A stretch of DNA of 64,000 bases, taken from the NCBI RefSeq assembly GCF_000190435.1, contig NC_015152.1:1556458-1620457 (forward strand). The letters run 5' to 3'. Every line of letters begins with the position of its first letter. The stretch's first letter is position 1. The notes beneath the pieces are model-generated. The model was not told the DNA's origin, did not search any database, and worked only from the letters and a program-made list of their open reading frames with translations. The translations under genes were made by a program, and so were the position numbers. Positions 1 to 10,126 of the stretch are shown here, piece by piece. Source of the DNA: Sphaerochaeta globosa str. Buddy. Its GTDB lineage: Bacteria > Spirochaetota > Spirochaetia > Sphaerochaetales > Sphaerochaetaceae.

Positions 1-162
1 TTTTACAGCCTCTACGACAGCGGGAATGGTAACGAAGGGGGGAGCAATCATTACCTTGGTTGAAGAGCCCTGCAAAGCCTTGACCAACTCCTTGGCGAAG
101 GCAGCACCTTCGCTAGGGGTCATATTCATTTTCCAGTTGCCTGCAATATAGGGTTTTCTCAT
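1..162 (-). CDS. tpiA: Triosephosphate isomerase, N-terminal part (runs off window)
   Basis: The minus strand from 162 encodes a protein starting MRKPYIAGNWKMNMTPSEG, the classical TIM N-terminus (AGNWKMN carries the active-site Asn and Lys). The enzyme interconverts dihydroxyacetone phosphate and glyceraldehyde-3-phosphate in the cytoplasm. Only about 54 residues are visible; the rest lies before position 1. The start ATG follows the pgk stop codon directly, and the GGAG ribosome-binding site lies within the last pgk codons, so it is co-transcribed and probably translationally coupled with pgk and gap. Confidence 0.96.
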   Translation of the reverse strand, partial: MRKPYIAGNWKMNMTPSEGAAFAKELVKALQGSSTKVMIAPPFVTIPAVVEAVK

Positions 163-163
163 G

Positions 164-1342
164 TTATTTCTCCAATGCCTTAATACCAGGAAGCACTTGG
201 CCTTCGAGGAACTCGAGGGAAGCACCACCACCGGTACTGACGTGACTGATTTTGTCAGCTAGATTGAACTTGTTGATGGCTGCTACAGAGTCTCCGCCAC
301 CGACAACCGTTGTTGCATTACTTTGAGCCAAAGCTTTGGCTACCGTAAGGGTTCCGTTCGCAAAGGAGTTGAACTCAAAAACACCCATCGGGCCATTCCA
401 AACTACACTCTTTGCTTGTGAGACAGCAGCTACAATAAGCGCTACGGTCTTAGGTCCAATGTCCATTCCGATCAAATTTTGTGGAATGTCTGCAGAATCG
501 ATGGTAACTACAGCAGTATCTTCCTTGAATTCCTCACCACAGAGGTGGTCTACAGGAAGAATAACCTGTACGCCCTTTTCCTTGGCCTTTGCAAGAAAGG
601 ATGCTGCAGTCTCTTTGTAATCTTCTTCTACAAGGCTTTTGCCGATACTGTGACCCTGTACAGCAAGGAAGGTATAGGCCATGCCGCCACCAATAACGAT
701 GGTATTGCAGGTACGAACCAAACTTTCCAAAACACTAATCTTGCTGGAAACCTTCGAACCACCGATGATTGCAACAAATGGCTTGTCAGGATTCTCCAGC
801 AGCGGTGCCATGAACTTAACTTCCTTCTCAATCAGGAATCCTGCAAAGGAAGGAAGAAAGTGTGCAACACCTTCTGTGGAAGCATGAGCACGATGGGCAG
901 TGCCGAACGCATCATTGACATACACATCACCAAAACTAGCCAGATTCTTTGAAAATTCGGGATCGTTGGTTTCCTCTTCAGCGTAGAAGCGAACGTTTTC
1001 AAGCAACAATACGTCACCCTTTTTCAGGCCGGCAACCTGAAGTGCCACTTCAGGACCAATTACATCCTTGGCAAGGATTACTTGCTTACCCAACAGCTCA
1101 GAAAAACGCTTCGCGATAGGCGCCATGGAAAATTCAGGGTTCTTCTTCCCCTTTGGCCGGCCGAAATGGCTCATGACCACAACGGTTGCACCATGCTCCA
1201 GCAAATAACTGATAGTAGGAAGAGCTGCCTGAATGCGGGTATCGTCAGTTACAACGCCATCCTTCAAGGGTACGTTGAAATCCACACGAACCAAGGCTTT
1301 CTTATTTGAGAAATCATAGTCCCGAATAGTATTAAGAATCAT
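164..1342 (-). CDS. pgk: Phosphoglycerate kinase
   Basis: A 392-residue protein of normal length for bacterial PGK, which transfers the phosphate of 1,3-bisphosphoglycerate to ADP in glycolysis. It shows the N-terminal substrate-binding signature ([11 protein letters not shown]), the [10 protein letters not shown] segment, and the C-terminal nucleotide-binding motifs [10 protein letters not shown] and GGGDSVAA. The start has an AGAGGA ribosome-binding site. It is the middle gene of gap-pgk-tpiA on the minus strand, separated from gap by about 100 nt that contains a hairpin. Confidence 0.98.
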   Translation of the reverse strand: MILNTIRDYDFSNKKALVRVDFNVPLKDGVVTDDTRIQAALPTISYLLEHGATVVVMSHFGRPKGKKNPEFSMAPIAKRFSELLGKQVILAKDVIGPEVALQVAGLKKGDVLLLENVRFYAEEETNDPEFSKNLASFGDVYVNDAFGTAHRAHASTEGVAHFLPSFAGFLIEKEVKFMAPLLENPDKPFVAIIGGSKVSSKISVLESLVRTCNTIVIGGGMAYTFLAVQGHSIGKSLVEEDYKETAASFLAKAKEKGVQVILPVDHLCGEEFKEDTAVVTIDSADIPQNLIGMDIGPKTVALIVAAVSQAKSVVWNGPMGVFEFNSFANGTLTVAKALAQSNATTVVGGGDSVAAINKFNLADKISHVSTGGGASLEFLEGQVLPGIKALEK

Positions 1343-1399
1343 AGGTTTCCTCTTTTGATTGGTAGGGCGAAAATTGTATCTACAGCCCTAATGAGCAAA

Positions 1400-1425
1400 T
1401 CAGGCCTGCTATACAACAGGCCTGA
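1400..1425 (-). other. Hairpin between gap and pgk
   Basis: A perfect 9-bp inverted repeat (TCAGGCCTG / CAGGCCTGA) with an 8-nt loop lies in the gap-pgk intergenic region. It is not followed by a convincing T-run on the minus strand, so it is more likely an mRNA-processing or stabilising stem, or a weak attenuator, than a full terminator. This role is inference. Confidence 0.5.
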
Positions 1426-1444
1426 CCCAAATGTGGAATAAACG

Positions 1445-2449
1445 TTATTTCACCAACTTCTTGGCGAGGTCGACAACACGGGTAGAATACCCCATCTCAT
1501 TGTCATACCAGCTGATAACCTTGAACATCCTCTCGCCCATTTTCATGGTAAGAGAAGCATCAAAGATTGAGGAGTGGTTGTTGCCAACGATATCGTGGGA
1601 AACAATCTGATCCTCGGTATACTCGAGCACATAGCTCATAGCACCTTCAGAAGCCTTCTTGACTGCTGCGTTCACTTCCTCAACGGTTGCATCTTTCTCA
1701 AGAAGGACAACCAAGTCAACAACGGAACCTGCAGGAGTGGGTACGCGCATGGCCATGCCATTGAGCTTGCCCTTGAGCTCAGGAATTACTTCACTGACAG
1801 CCTTTGCAGCACCGGTGGTGGTGGGGATGATGGAGACAGCGCCGGCTCTTGCTCTTCTGAGGTCCTTGTGGGGCTGGTCGAGCATAACCTGGTCGTTGGT
1901 ATAAGCATGGACGGTGGTCATCAAGCCGCGTTCAATTCCAAAATTGTCCTGCAGAACTTTGGCAAGAGGAGCCAAGCAGTTGGTGGTGCAGGAAGCGTTG
2001 GAGTAAGCAAGCAGGCTGTGGTCAATCTTGTCGTCGTTTACACCGCAAACGATGGTCTGGTCAATCTTGTCTTTTGCAGGAACGGTAAGGATTACCTTCT
2101 TTGCTCCAGCCTTGATGTGATCCTTATAACCACCCTTCGGGCTCTCTGCCTGGGTAAATACGCCGGTTGATTCGATGGCTACATCGACTCCGAGTTCTTT
2201 CCAGGGAAGTTCTGCGGGATTGCGCATTGCATAGACAGGAATGGATTTTCCATCAACTACGATGGCGTTTTCTGTAGCAACAACGCTCTTGGAATATACT
2301 CCATAGGTGGAATCGTATTTCAGAAGATGGGCAAGAGTCTTAGGATCGGTAAGGTCATTGATACCGACGATCTGAATGTTCTTATCTTCAAATGCTACCT
2401 TGAAAACATTGCGTCCGATTCTTCCGAAACCATTAATTGCAATTTTCAT
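1445..2449 (-). CDS. gap: Glyceraldehyde-3-phosphate dehydrogenase, type I
   Basis: A 334-residue GAPDH that oxidises glyceraldehyde-3-phosphate to 1,3-bisphosphoglycerate with NAD. It has the N-terminal Rossmann segment INGFGRIGRNVFK, the catalytic SNASCTTNCLAP motif with the active Cys, and the C-terminal SWYDNEMGYSTRVVDL. A GGAGG ribosome-binding site precedes the ATG. It is the first gene of the gap-pgk-tpiA glycolytic operon and has its own promoter upstream. Confidence 0.98.
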   Translation of the reverse strand: MKIAINGFGRIGRNVFKVAFEDKNIQIVGINDLTDPKTLAHLLKYDSTYGVYSKSVVATENAIVVDGKSIPVYAMRNPAELPWKELGVDVAIESTGVFTQAESPKGGYKDHIKAGAKKVILTVPAKDKIDQTIVCGVNDDKIDHSLLAYSNASCTTNCLAPLAKVLQDNFGIERGLMTTVHAYTNDQVMLDQPHKDLRRARAGAVSIIPTTTGAAKAVSEVIPELKGKLNGMAMRVPTPAGSVVDLVVLLEKDATVEEVNAAVKKASEGAMSYVLEYTEDQIVSHDIVGNNHSSIFDASLTMKMGERMFKVISWYDNEMGYSTRVVDLAKKLVK

Positions 2450-2490
2450 TGTTTGTTTTCCTCCGGGAATTCTTGTTGTGTATCGATATT

Positions 2491-2520
2491 AATATACTGT
2501 TTTCCCTCTCTAAGGGTCAA
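2491..2520 (-). promoter_or_regulatory. Predicted sigma-70 promoter of gap
   Basis: TTGACC, an 18-nt spacer, then TATATT on the minus strand. The expected start of transcription is about 20 nt before the GGAGG of gap. Confidence 0.65.
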
Positions 2521-2529
2521 CGTATATAC

Positions 2530-3300
2530 TTATGATTTAACCACCAATTTCAATTGAATGATCTTGTGGCCGTCGATATCCTCGACGGTAAAAATAGCTT
2601 CATCATCTTCGACAGATTCATCCTTAAGGGGAATCCTGCCGAACAGTTCAAATACATAGCCACCAATGGTCTCAAACTCTTCCTCGGAGAGGTGGAGCCC
2701 GACCGACTCGTTGACTTCCTCTATGGATGTTCGTGCTTCAACGACAAAGGTATTGTCGTCAAGTTTACAAATTCCATCGTCTTCATCCTCATCGAATTCA
2801 TCCTGGATTTCGCCAACGATTACCTCAAGAATGTCTTCCATGCAGACTATGCCGCTGACTCCACCGTACTCATCGATAGCGATGGCAATATGGACCTTTC
2901 TCAGTTTGAATTCCCTGAGTAAATCATCCAAGTGCTTGCTTTCAGGAATAAAATAGGGCTTACGCATCAACGCCTTGGCATTGAACCCATTCTCGATGCC
3001 ATGCCTGAGAATATCCTTGGCATACAACACGCCGACAATATTGTCGATGGTCTGTTCATAGACCGGATAGCGTGAATACCCTTGTTCCTGGATAATCGTA
3101 TAGAGATCATCCACATTGATATCGCTGCTGATAAACTGGACATCCACCCGAGGAACCATAATCTCCTTGACCGTTTTGTCCCTCAGTTCCCGTATGCCCT
3201 CTATCATGGTCTGCCGTTCTTCCAAATCTACCTTGGACTGCAACTCACGATCTTTGCCATCCAAGCTTTTCTTGAACAGACCTCTCCATGGCAAGCTCAA
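2530..3300 (-). CDS. CorC/HlyC-family CBS-domain protein
   Basis: A 256-residue soluble protein. After a short N-terminus it has two CBS domains (about residues 45-165, beginning MVPRVDVQFIS and including GYSRYPVYE and IAIAIDEYGGVSGIVC) and a C-terminal CorC/HlyC transporter-associated domain (about 175-255, with FVVEARTSIEEVNE and TIGGYVFELFGRIP). It lacks the membrane DUF21 part of full-length family members, as in CorC (YbeX). CorC proteins are linked to Mg/Co export and ribosome-related stress. It sits directly after ybeY, overlapping it by 4 nt, as in many bacteria where ybeX follows ybeY. Confidence 0.88.
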   Translation of the reverse strand: MSLPWRGLFKKSLDGKDRELQSKVDLEERQTMIEGIRELRDKTVKEIMVPRVDVQFISSDINVDDLYTIIQEQGYSRYPVYEQTIDNIVGVLYAKDILRHGIENGFNAKALMRKPYFIPESKHLDDLLREFKLRKVHIAIAIDEYGGVSGIVCMEDILEVIVGEIQDEFDEDEDDGICKLDDNTFVVEARTSIEEVNESVGLHLSEEEFETIGGYVFELFGRIPLKDESVEDDEAIFTVEDIDGHKIIQLKLVVKS

Positions 3301-3797
3301 CGTTTGCTCCCCCTCACTTGCTGTAGCAGTTGCTCTTGTTTCACCAACATCGGTTCATCAGCGTCATTGGTATGATGATCTTCACCCAATAGGTGCAAAA
3401 GACCATGAATCAACAGACGATGCAACTCCTCATCTGGTTCTACACTAAAGGATAGTGCGTTTCTTTTCAAGGTATCAAGAGAAATAACCATGTCTCCAAG
3501 GACACGAATTTCTTGAGGAAGTGATTCCGTTTCTTCAAAGACAACCTCAGGCCAGGAAAAATCTTCCACATCATCTTCCTGGACAAATGATAGAATATCC
3601 GTCGGTTCATCCTTGTCCCGATACGTCTTGTTCAATTCCTGCATAGCTGCATCACTGACAAAACTGACTGAAAACTCACAGCTTCCCTGTCCAAGCAAAA
3701 CCAGCACTTCTTCCAAACGGTCTATGACACGCTGCTGGTCCACTTCCTGTACATACGATTCAATTTCATAACTCACATCGATATAATACGTTTCCAA
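3297..3797 (-). CDS. ybeY: Endoribonuclease YbeY (16S rRNA maturation)
   Basis: YbeY is a zinc-dependent endoribonuclease needed for 16S rRNA 3' processing and ribosome quality control. The zinc ligands appear as HGLLHLLGEDH (HxxxHxxxxxH), preceded by the conserved TDILSF segment. The longest frame begins at 3860 inside the upstream gene. A TTG at 3797, just after the upstream stop codon and preceded by GGGGAG at a 9-nt distance, gives a 166-residue protein of typical length and is the likelier start. It lies between pgpH and the CorC-like gene in one operon. Confidence 0.93.
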   Translation of the reverse strand: METYYIDVSYEIESYVQEVDQQRVIDRLEEVLVLLGQGSCEFSVSFVSDAAMQELNKTYRDKDEPTDILSFVQEDDVEDFSWPEVVFEETESLPQEIRVLGDMVISLDTLKRNALSFSVEPDEELHRLLIHGLLHLLGEDHHTNDADEPMLVKQEQLLQQVRGSKR

Positions 3798-3801
3798 GCC
3801 T

Positions 3802-6030
3802 CTATTCTCCCCTAGTCTTTGGTTCTTGTTCTTCTGGATATTCAATTCTATGGTGATCACGTCCGATCAAAGTCTGGACAAAGGCATCCTCAATATGATC
3901 GAGATCGGTTATGGAAAGTTGTGAATCCTTGAGTTGATCCCGTTCAAACTTCCCCATAATGATGGCATGCACCAACTTCTGATATTTTGAATGATTTGGT
4001 TTCTTAATGGTTCTACTGGCAGCTTCAACACAGTCAGCAAGCATCACTATTGCCGATTCCGGGAAGGTGGGCGGATTTCCCGTATAGGAATAGTCATCAG
4101 CTTTAACTTCAACTCCGGCAAGCAGAGCCTGCTCTTTTGCCTCATTATAAAAAAACTGGATAATATCGTTGCCATGGTGTTGGGCGATGATATCCAATAC
4201 TTCCTGGGGAAGACCGGCATCCCTACCCTTTTCAAGGCCAAGTTTCACATGGCTTTTGATGATGGCCGCCGACAAGCTCGGCTTTATGTCATCGTGCTTG
4301 TTCTCAGTCCCTTGGTTTTCGATGAAGTACTCAGGATGATCAGACTTTCCAATGTCATGGTAAATACCACCGACTCGTGCAAGCATGGCATTTGCCCCAA
4401 TTGCTTTTGCAGCCTGATATGCAAGATCGGAAACATACCGCGAATGATTATAGGTACCTTGTGCAACGGTTCCAAGTCGGTCGAGGACGGGACTGTCTGA
4501 AAATGCAAGTTCACTAAGGCGATAGGAGGTGGGAATATTGAACATACGCTCACACAGCGGAACCAATGCCTCCACCAACACCAGACTTATAGTGATATTG
4601 AGAATCATACCCCCAATCAAAGGTAGTACCGAATGAAGGGAGAGTCCTATTAATAAATTCAATGAAAGGGCGGCAAAACTGCATATTACACAAGCATAGA
4701 ACCAGTTAAACAAATCTTCCAATCGTTTGAAGGTATAGCGGAAAAAGTATAAGCAGATGCCTGCAGCTGTCAGGCTGAAGAAAAATGTCATGGCTGAAGC
4801 CTGGGGCATCAAGGATGCATAGCTGGACAACAAGAAGGCTGCTACCAAACCCAGACGCTTCTTGCTGGTTATATGAGCAGTAAAAAGCGGTGCAAAAAGA
4901 GTCGGGAGGAACGAATCAAGAAAGAGGATCGATTGTGTCTGCAACAGATGCGAGACGGCATACATGGCAAGCAAAGAAACAGCAATGGAAGCAAGCATGA
5001 GATTCAGATACAAATACAGCCGTTTTTCTGAATAGAGAAATTGAATGAAAACATACACGGAAATACTGGTGGAAAGCAGGATGAACACAGCCCTGCCGAT
5101 CAACTCAAGCAATGTGTAATGGAAGGTCTCATTACTCATCCTCTCAAGCAAGGCTAATTGCTGGGCATTGATTACCGTGTCCTTGGAGATGATTTTTTCT
5201 CCTCTTTCAACCAAAACCACGATTTCCTGTACAGATTCAGCAGCATGTTGGCGTTGATTGAGGGTTTCAACTTCCTCATACACAATGTTTTCCTGCAACA
5301 GCCAGGAGAGAGCATCAGAAAGCAAGTATGGCTGGAACGTTGCATTAACGCTTCGATACCCTTCCATCCAGGCTTCCAAGCCATTTGCAAGATTTTCCTT
5401 GGTGAGGACTTCACTGAAAAGGTGAGCCTCTTTGTTGTGATTCTTCTCCATGGAAACGGTGTTCTGCAGCAAATACTCTTCATATCCTTGTCCCCTGATA
5501 GCTGAAACAACCGCCTGGGAGAAAAGTCCTTTCTTGAGAATCTCATCAGAAGTTTCTTCGAGAGCCTGTAAGAAAAACTGTTGGTCCAATGCACCCAAAG
5601 AAAGAATGCGTTGGATAACATTACCATCATCTTGTAAGGTTTCTTTGTCTTGGAATACTTGGATTTGTTCCGGCAATGGACTACGGATCAACGCTATAAA
5701 GGATTCAACGCGTTGGACGCTGAGTATCGTAGAACGCAAAGAGAAGGAGAACAAAGGAAGAATCGCCCTTTGTTTCTCTGCAATGAGGGCTTGCGTGCGA
5801 ATTTCATCGATATAGGTAAAATTCTCGGTTGCATACACATCTTCGTCTGACAACTCGCCGATTTGGTAGTGTTTTCCCCTATCACGTAAGAAACTATCAG
5901 CCGACCTGCTGCTGAAGAGAGGAACCAACATGGCAAGAATAACAATCACAATTATGAGGGCGATAGACAACTGACGTTCAAGCTTATTCGGTTTGCTTTT
6001 TTCTCCAAGACCCAAGCGTTGAGCTTTCAT
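3802..6030 (-). CDS. 7TM HD-domain phosphohydrolase, PgpH-like
   Basis: A 742-residue membrane protein of the 7TMR-HD family. One N-terminal transmembrane helix (about residues 20-40) is followed by a large extracytoplasmic 7TMR-HDED region. A block of seven hydrophobic helices spans roughly 310-500, and a C-terminal cytoplasmic HD domain has NHSRYVSDLA and GGIYHDIGKSDHPEYF as metal-binding motifs. Related PgpH proteins hydrolyse cyclic di-AMP; the substrate here is inferred. It overlaps phoH by 4 nt. The order phoH, pgpH, ybeY is conserved in many bacteria. Confidence 0.92.
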   Translation of the reverse strand: MKAQRLGLGEKSKPNKLERQLSIALIIVIVILAMLVPLFSSRSADSFLRDRGKHYQIGELSDEDVYATENFTYIDEIRTQALIAEKQRAILPLFSFSLRSTILSVQRVESFIALIRSPLPEQIQVFQDKETLQDDGNVIQRILSLGALDQQFFLQALEETSDEILKKGLFSQAVVSAIRGQGYEEYLLQNTVSMEKNHNKEAHLFSEVLTKENLANGLEAWMEGYRSVNATFQPYLLSDALSWLLQENIVYEEVETLNQRQHAAESVQEIVVLVERGEKIISKDTVINAQQLALLERMSNETFHYTLLELIGRAVFILLSTSISVYVFIQFLYSEKRLYLYLNLMLASIAVSLLAMYAVSHLLQTQSILFLDSFLPTLFAPLFTAHITSKKRLGLVAAFLLSSYASLMPQASAMTFFFSLTAAGICLYFFRYTFKRLEDLFNWFYACVICSFAALSLNLLIGLSLHSVLPLIGGMILNITISLVLVEALVPLCERMFNIPTSYRLSELAFSDSPVLDRLGTVAQGTYNHSRYVSDLAYQAAKAIGANAMLARVGGIYHDIGKSDHPEYFIENQGTENKHDDIKPSLSAAIIKSHVKLGLEKGRDAGLPQEVLDIIAQHHGNDIIQFFYNEAKEQALLAGVEVKADDYSYTGNPPTFPESAIVMLADCVEAASRTIKKPNHSKYQKLVHAIIMGKFERDQLKDSQLSITDLDHIEDAFVQTLIGRDHHRIEYPEEQEPKTRGE

Positions 6031-7007
6031 AGGCTGCTCCGTTTCTGCATGTTCAAATCCTGGGCATAGGCATCGATGATACGGCTCACAATTCTTGAAC
6101 GAACTACATCATGTGAGTCAAACAAGACAAACTCAAGTCCCTCAATGCCGTTGAGAATGTGCATTGCATGCACCAATCCACTATCTTTGTTGCGAGGCAG
6201 GTCAACCTGACTGATATCACCGGTAATGATTGCATTGGAATTTTCCCCAAGGCGTGTCAAGAACATCTGCATTTGTTCTTTGGTGGTGTTTTGTGCTTCA
6301 TCAAGAATAACGATGGCATTTTGCAATGAACGCCCTCGCATATACGCCAAGGGGGATATTTCAATGCTGCCGTTTTCTTCCAATCGTCTGATGTTCTGCA
6401 CGCTGATCATTGCTTCCATTGCATCATACAAAGGTCTGAGATAGGGATTGATTTTCTGTGCCAAATCCCCTGGCAGGAAACCTAGGTTCTCCCCTGCTTC
6501 CACAATGGGTCGAGTGAGGATCAATTTATGTCGCTTACCCGAAAGCAGCAGGCTCAAAGCATATGCAACAGCTAAAAAAGTCTTGCCGGTTCCAGCTGGA
6601 CCGATTCCAAAGACAATCTGACTATCTTCCATACTCTTGATGTATGATTCCTGGCGAGGGTTTTTCGGGTATGCGAAACGATTATGAACAAGGATATAGG
6701 GTTTGTCATTTGCTTGGGGTTGTACGAGCTCATCCAGGCTGACATCGGCATGTTTAAGGCTTTGGAATTCCATAAAAATTTCAGCTTCACTGAAATAGTG
6801 CTGGTGTTCAGCCACTTTTTGCAGTTTGGCTATCAATTGAAGAAACCGATTGACAACCATCTCATCCTTGCTGAGGCAAGAGACGGTATTGCCTTTCAGA
6901 TACAAATCACAGCCAAGCAGAGCTTCAAGATAGGGCAGATTCCGATCATTGATCCCTAGCACCCGCTGCATCTGTTCTTCACTGGAGAAATCCACACTTC
7001 TTTCCAT
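6027..7007 (-). CDS. phoH: PhoH-family ATPase
   Basis: A 326-residue PhoH-like (PhoL/YbeZ type) cytoplasmic ATPase. The Walker A motif is GPAGTGKT and the Walker B is VILDEAQN, with QMFLTRLGENS following. The family is associated with RNA metabolism together with YbeY. The open frame extends to 7097, but the ATG at 7007 lies just after the stop of the upstream lptD-like gene and has AGGA at 6-nt spacing, so it is preferred. Confidence 0.95.
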   Translation of the reverse strand: MERSVDFSSEEQMQRVLGINDRNLPYLEALLGCDLYLKGNTVSCLSKDEMVVNRFLQLIAKLQKVAEHQHYFSEAEIFMEFQSLKHADVSLDELVQPQANDKPYILVHNRFAYPKNPRQESYIKSMEDSQIVFGIGPAGTGKTFLAVAYALSLLLSGKRHKLILTRPIVEAGENLGFLPGDLAQKINPYLRPLYDAMEAMISVQNIRRLEENGSIEISPLAYMRGRSLQNAIVILDEAQNTTKEQMQMFLTRLGENSNAIITGDISQVDLPRNKDSGLVHAMHILNGIEGLEFVLFDSHDVVRSRIVSRIIDAYAQDLNMQKRSSL

Positions 7008-7015
7008 TCGCGATC

Positions 7016-10000
7016 CTATGTTGCCTGTGTACGAATCCATTCTTGGTTGGATTGCGTCCACTTTTCTTCTACATTCAACTCTGGGATGGTATTCCAAGTG
7101 AGGAAAACCGATACTGTAGGAACCCAGTTGTATTGGTTGTTCGATAATACAACACTTCCGGTGTATTTACAATTCAAGGACCAATCTCCCAAATAGTGAA
7201 CCAAATCGAACGAGATTGAGCTTAGGTTGAATTGAGTATGATACCTTCCATCCCCGGTCATATCAAAACTCCTCAATAAGTCCTCCCACAAGAGCGGTAG
7301 TGAAAAGGAGCCTTGGTCATCGTAGTAGCGGAAAAATCCGGTATTTGAACTCTTGACCGAGAGCGAGCAATCCAAGAACTCTGCAATACTGAAGCCCAGG
7401 CTCCCTACAACATCAAGACTGCTGGCATAGCGATCAATGAAGTGAAAATTGAAGGAAGTATCCAAACCGAGGGTAAGTTCAACACGTCGTTTCCATACTC
7501 TGAACGACAATTTCTTGGCACTGATGGTTGCAATCATCTTCTGTGAATGCAAATCGTGTACTTGCCCTTGCATAGTATACGTAAACGAGAGCGAAGGAAC
7601 TTCTGCCTTGAATGTAAGTTGTTCCACCCAATCCTGAACATTCTGCGTAGAAAGAGCTATATAAGAAACGTTTTGAGAAATTTTTACAGCCTTTTTGAAA
7701 AATGAGGCACTCATGCTTTGTTGCAGTGAAAGAGCATCCAAGGCTCGTTGATGTATGGTAGTAAGGTCGTAGTTTGCATCGACTTGAAACGTCCATGCAG
7801 GACGGGCATATTTTACTTGTCCAAAGAGAGCATCCTTCTGAAGGACTCCCGCAACTTCGGTCCAGCGAAAGGAAAGAGAAATTGATACAGGACCATTCGT
7901 ATACAGCAGCCTTGGTAGCAGTGACTGGGTTACTGGATACATATTGGCAGTAATGGACGGCGTAAAAGTCCCAAATCCAAGGGTGATAGCCTTTTCTATT
8001 TTAACTTGATGGATAGTTACCGTATCTTTGGTGAATGCATATTCCTCTTCATTGGTGGCAATGAGTACCTCAGAAGTTCCAGTACTGCGGGTTTGGGTTT
8101 CTTGAAAGCGATACAGCCTTTGGCTGAGTGTATAGGAAAGACCGAGTATTGGCAGCTCTGCCTTGGTTACGCTGAACAGCTGTACTTCCTGATTATAGAA
8201 CACATTCTTGCTCTGATCTTCCACGATGCTGAGTTGCGGAATCAGTTCCTGGGATAGCTTGAGCATCTGAGAATGCGGGGAAGCGGAGAGGATAAATGAG
8301 CCTTTAGTGAATGTATAAAGATATGCATCGTCCTGCCAATCCAAGGCTGTAGTTGTCTCGGTAACAGAATGTGTCAGCTTTTGATCGATCGAATACGTCA
8401 AGGAAAGGTTTCTCTCTGTAGTTGGGGATGATTTTGGTGTGCTTGAAACACCAATCTCATACGCTTTGGGCAACAAGGGTGGTAGTTCGAGGGAAGTCTG
8501 CTGTTCTTGCTCGATATCATCGGATGCCAAAGGAGCGGTGAAGGAAAACAGTGAGCCTTCCATGTTCATCTGTAATTCAGGGAGGATCACTTTCTTGAGC
8601 AAGTATCGGTACTCACCGTCCTGTTTCTGCCAATCCCACCTCGCTTGGGCACTGAGGCTTGTTATCGTAAGTGAAGACAAATAGGGAGAAAGAACTGTTT
8701 TAGGGAGTTTGAAAGAGCTGGTCAGCTTCCATGTGTAACTGGTGATATCGCTTGCGAAATCAAGAGGAAATTCCTGTGCTTTTCCCAAAGGGGCATCGAA
8801 GGAGAAAGCTGTCAGGCGATTTGCATAGAGCCTTTTTACCTTGGGATCGGAGTAATAGGGAAATTCTAGGCTCACATCTGCATACGTGGTATCCAGCTTG
8901 AGCAAATGTTCCCCATAGTATCGGAGGCGAGGCGCATCAGCGTATTCCGCTACCAATTCTTTCCCCTCGACATACAGAGCTAGAGAATCATGGGTGCCTA
9001 TAGTAAGTTTTTTATTCAATAGGGATATTTGCCCATTCAATGCGGTATGCAATCCTGCAAGTTCGTAGGCATCTGCCATCAGGCTCAGATACGAACCGTT
9101 ACCTTTAGCCCAGTTCTGCAATCCTGATCCCGACGACCTATCCGAATAGATGGGGCCATCGGGAAAAAGGGCTTGATTGTTGGACGAAGCAAGTAGGCTT
9201 GCAAAACTGGAACTGTTTGCTTCCTGAAGTTTGGGATTGGATCCAAATAGTTCAAACGTAGTTGAGACGAACATCCCTCGTTCACTGGCAAAACCCATAG
9301 CAGGATTTCCTACCATCCTATTACCGGGAAATAAGAAGAAAGGAGTCCAAAAAACCGGCACCCTGCCCATCTGTAAGGATGCACTTTGGACCATCAAGTC
9401 CCCTCCGGGTAAAAATTGGAGTTTTTTTGCCCTGATGGAGGAAAGGGGATCAACTTTTTTTGTGCCTATCCATCCGTCGGAATAGGAAAGGCTTGTAGTT
9501 TTACCTGCATAGGTAATCTGGGAACCGGATGTATAGAGAGTAACCTTTTGTTCCTCACTATTGGTTTTTTCACTTTGGGTGGTTGCTCCCTTTATGAAGA
9601 GAGACGAGCTGGACCAATCGAGTGTGATAATCGTACCATCCACTTTTTGCAGCGCGCTATCAATTTGTGGGTCTTCATAGGTTACTGAACCTTGGGCACT
9701 GAGCATTGTGTGATCAAGGTCGATGAGCATCTTTTGGGCGGAAAGCTTTTTCTCCTTGGTCTCTCCTTGTAGCTTGAAGGAAACTACAACATTTCCCTCC
9801 AGTTGGACGAGTGAGGAATCTGCATCCGTAGAGAGGGTATCCGCCTGGACTATGGTCATTTGGTATTGTTGTGAGACATCCTGTTCCAAAGCGATGGGAT
9901 ACAGCTCAAGATCATGATAATCAAGAAGTGCTTGCCTCAATACATCTGTTTCTACACTTGCAATGTTTCTCAGCCGAGCCATTTCCAACAATGTCTGTTC

Positions 10001-10126
10001 ATCCGCTTGTTGGATGCTGAGACTAAGCATCAAGCTATCTGATTGTGCATACAAAACTGAACCCATGATGTAAAACAGGGCTATAAGGCAAAGGATTCTT
10101 TTTTGTATTCGTTCAGCCTTTCTCAT
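7016..10126 (-). CDS. lptD: LptD/OstA-like outer-membrane assembly protein
   Basis: About 1036 residues, with an N-terminal signal peptide (MRKAERIQKRILCLIALFYI onward, cleavage near VLYAQS). It then has an OstA-like beta domain (about 90-260: VQLEGNVVVSF, ARGSVTYED-like repeats) and a large beta-strand-rich C-terminus typical of a barrel. The segment VPVFWTPFFLFPG followed by GFASERGMFVSTT is a hallmark of LptD, which inserts lipopolysaccharide into the outer leaflet. Divergence from proteobacterial LptD is large. The ATG at 10126 overlaps the uvrA end by 14 nt; the longer frame starts within uvrA. Whether the organism makes true LPS cannot be told from this window. Confidence 0.8.
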   Translation of the reverse strand: MRKAERIQKRILCLIALFYIMGSVLYAQSDSLMLSLSIQQADEQTLLEMARLRNIASVETDVLRQALLDYHDLELYPIALEQDVSQQYQMTIVQADTLSTDADSSLVQLEGNVVVSFKLQGETKEKKLSAQKMLIDLDHTMLSAQGSVTYEDPQIDSALQKVDGTIITLDWSSSSLFIKGATTQSEKTNSEEQKVTLYTSGSQITYAGKTTSLSYSDGWIGTKKVDPLSSIRAKKLQFLPGGDLMVQSASLQMGRVPVFWTPFFLFPGNRMVGNPAMGFASERGMFVSTTFELFGSNPKLQEANSSSFASLLASSNNQALFPDGPIYSDRSSGSGLQNWAKGNGSYLSLMADAYELAGLHTALNGQISLLNKKLTIGTHDSLALYVEGKELVAEYADAPRLRYYGEHLLKLDTTYADVSLEFPYYSDPKVKRLYANRLTAFSFDAPLGKAQEFPLDFASDITSYTWKLTSSFKLPKTVLSPYLSSLTITSLSAQARWDWQKQDGEYRYLLKKVILPELQMNMEGSLFSFTAPLASDDIEQEQQTSLELPPLLPKAYEIGVSSTPKSSPTTERNLSLTYSIDQKLTHSVTETTTALDWQDDAYLYTFTKGSFILSASPHSQMLKLSQELIPQLSIVEDQSKNVFYNQEVQLFSVTKAELPILGLSYTLSQRLYRFQETQTRSTGTSEVLIATNEEEYAFTKDTVTIHQVKIEKAITLGFGTFTPSITANMYPVTQSLLPRLLYTNGPVSISLSFRWTEVAGVLQKDALFGQVKYARPAWTFQVDANYDLTTIHQRALDALSLQQSMSASFFKKAVKISQNVSYIALSTQNVQDWVEQLTFKAEVPSLSFTYTMQGQVHDLHSQKMIATISAKKLSFRVWKRRVELTLGLDTSFNFHFIDRYASSLDVVGSLGFSIAEFLDCSLSVKSSNTGFFRYYDDQGSFSLPLLWEDLLRSFDMTGDGRYHTQFNLSSISFDLVHYLGDWSLNCKYTGSVVLSNNQYNWVPTVSVFLTWNTIPELNVEEKWTQSNQEWIRTQAT

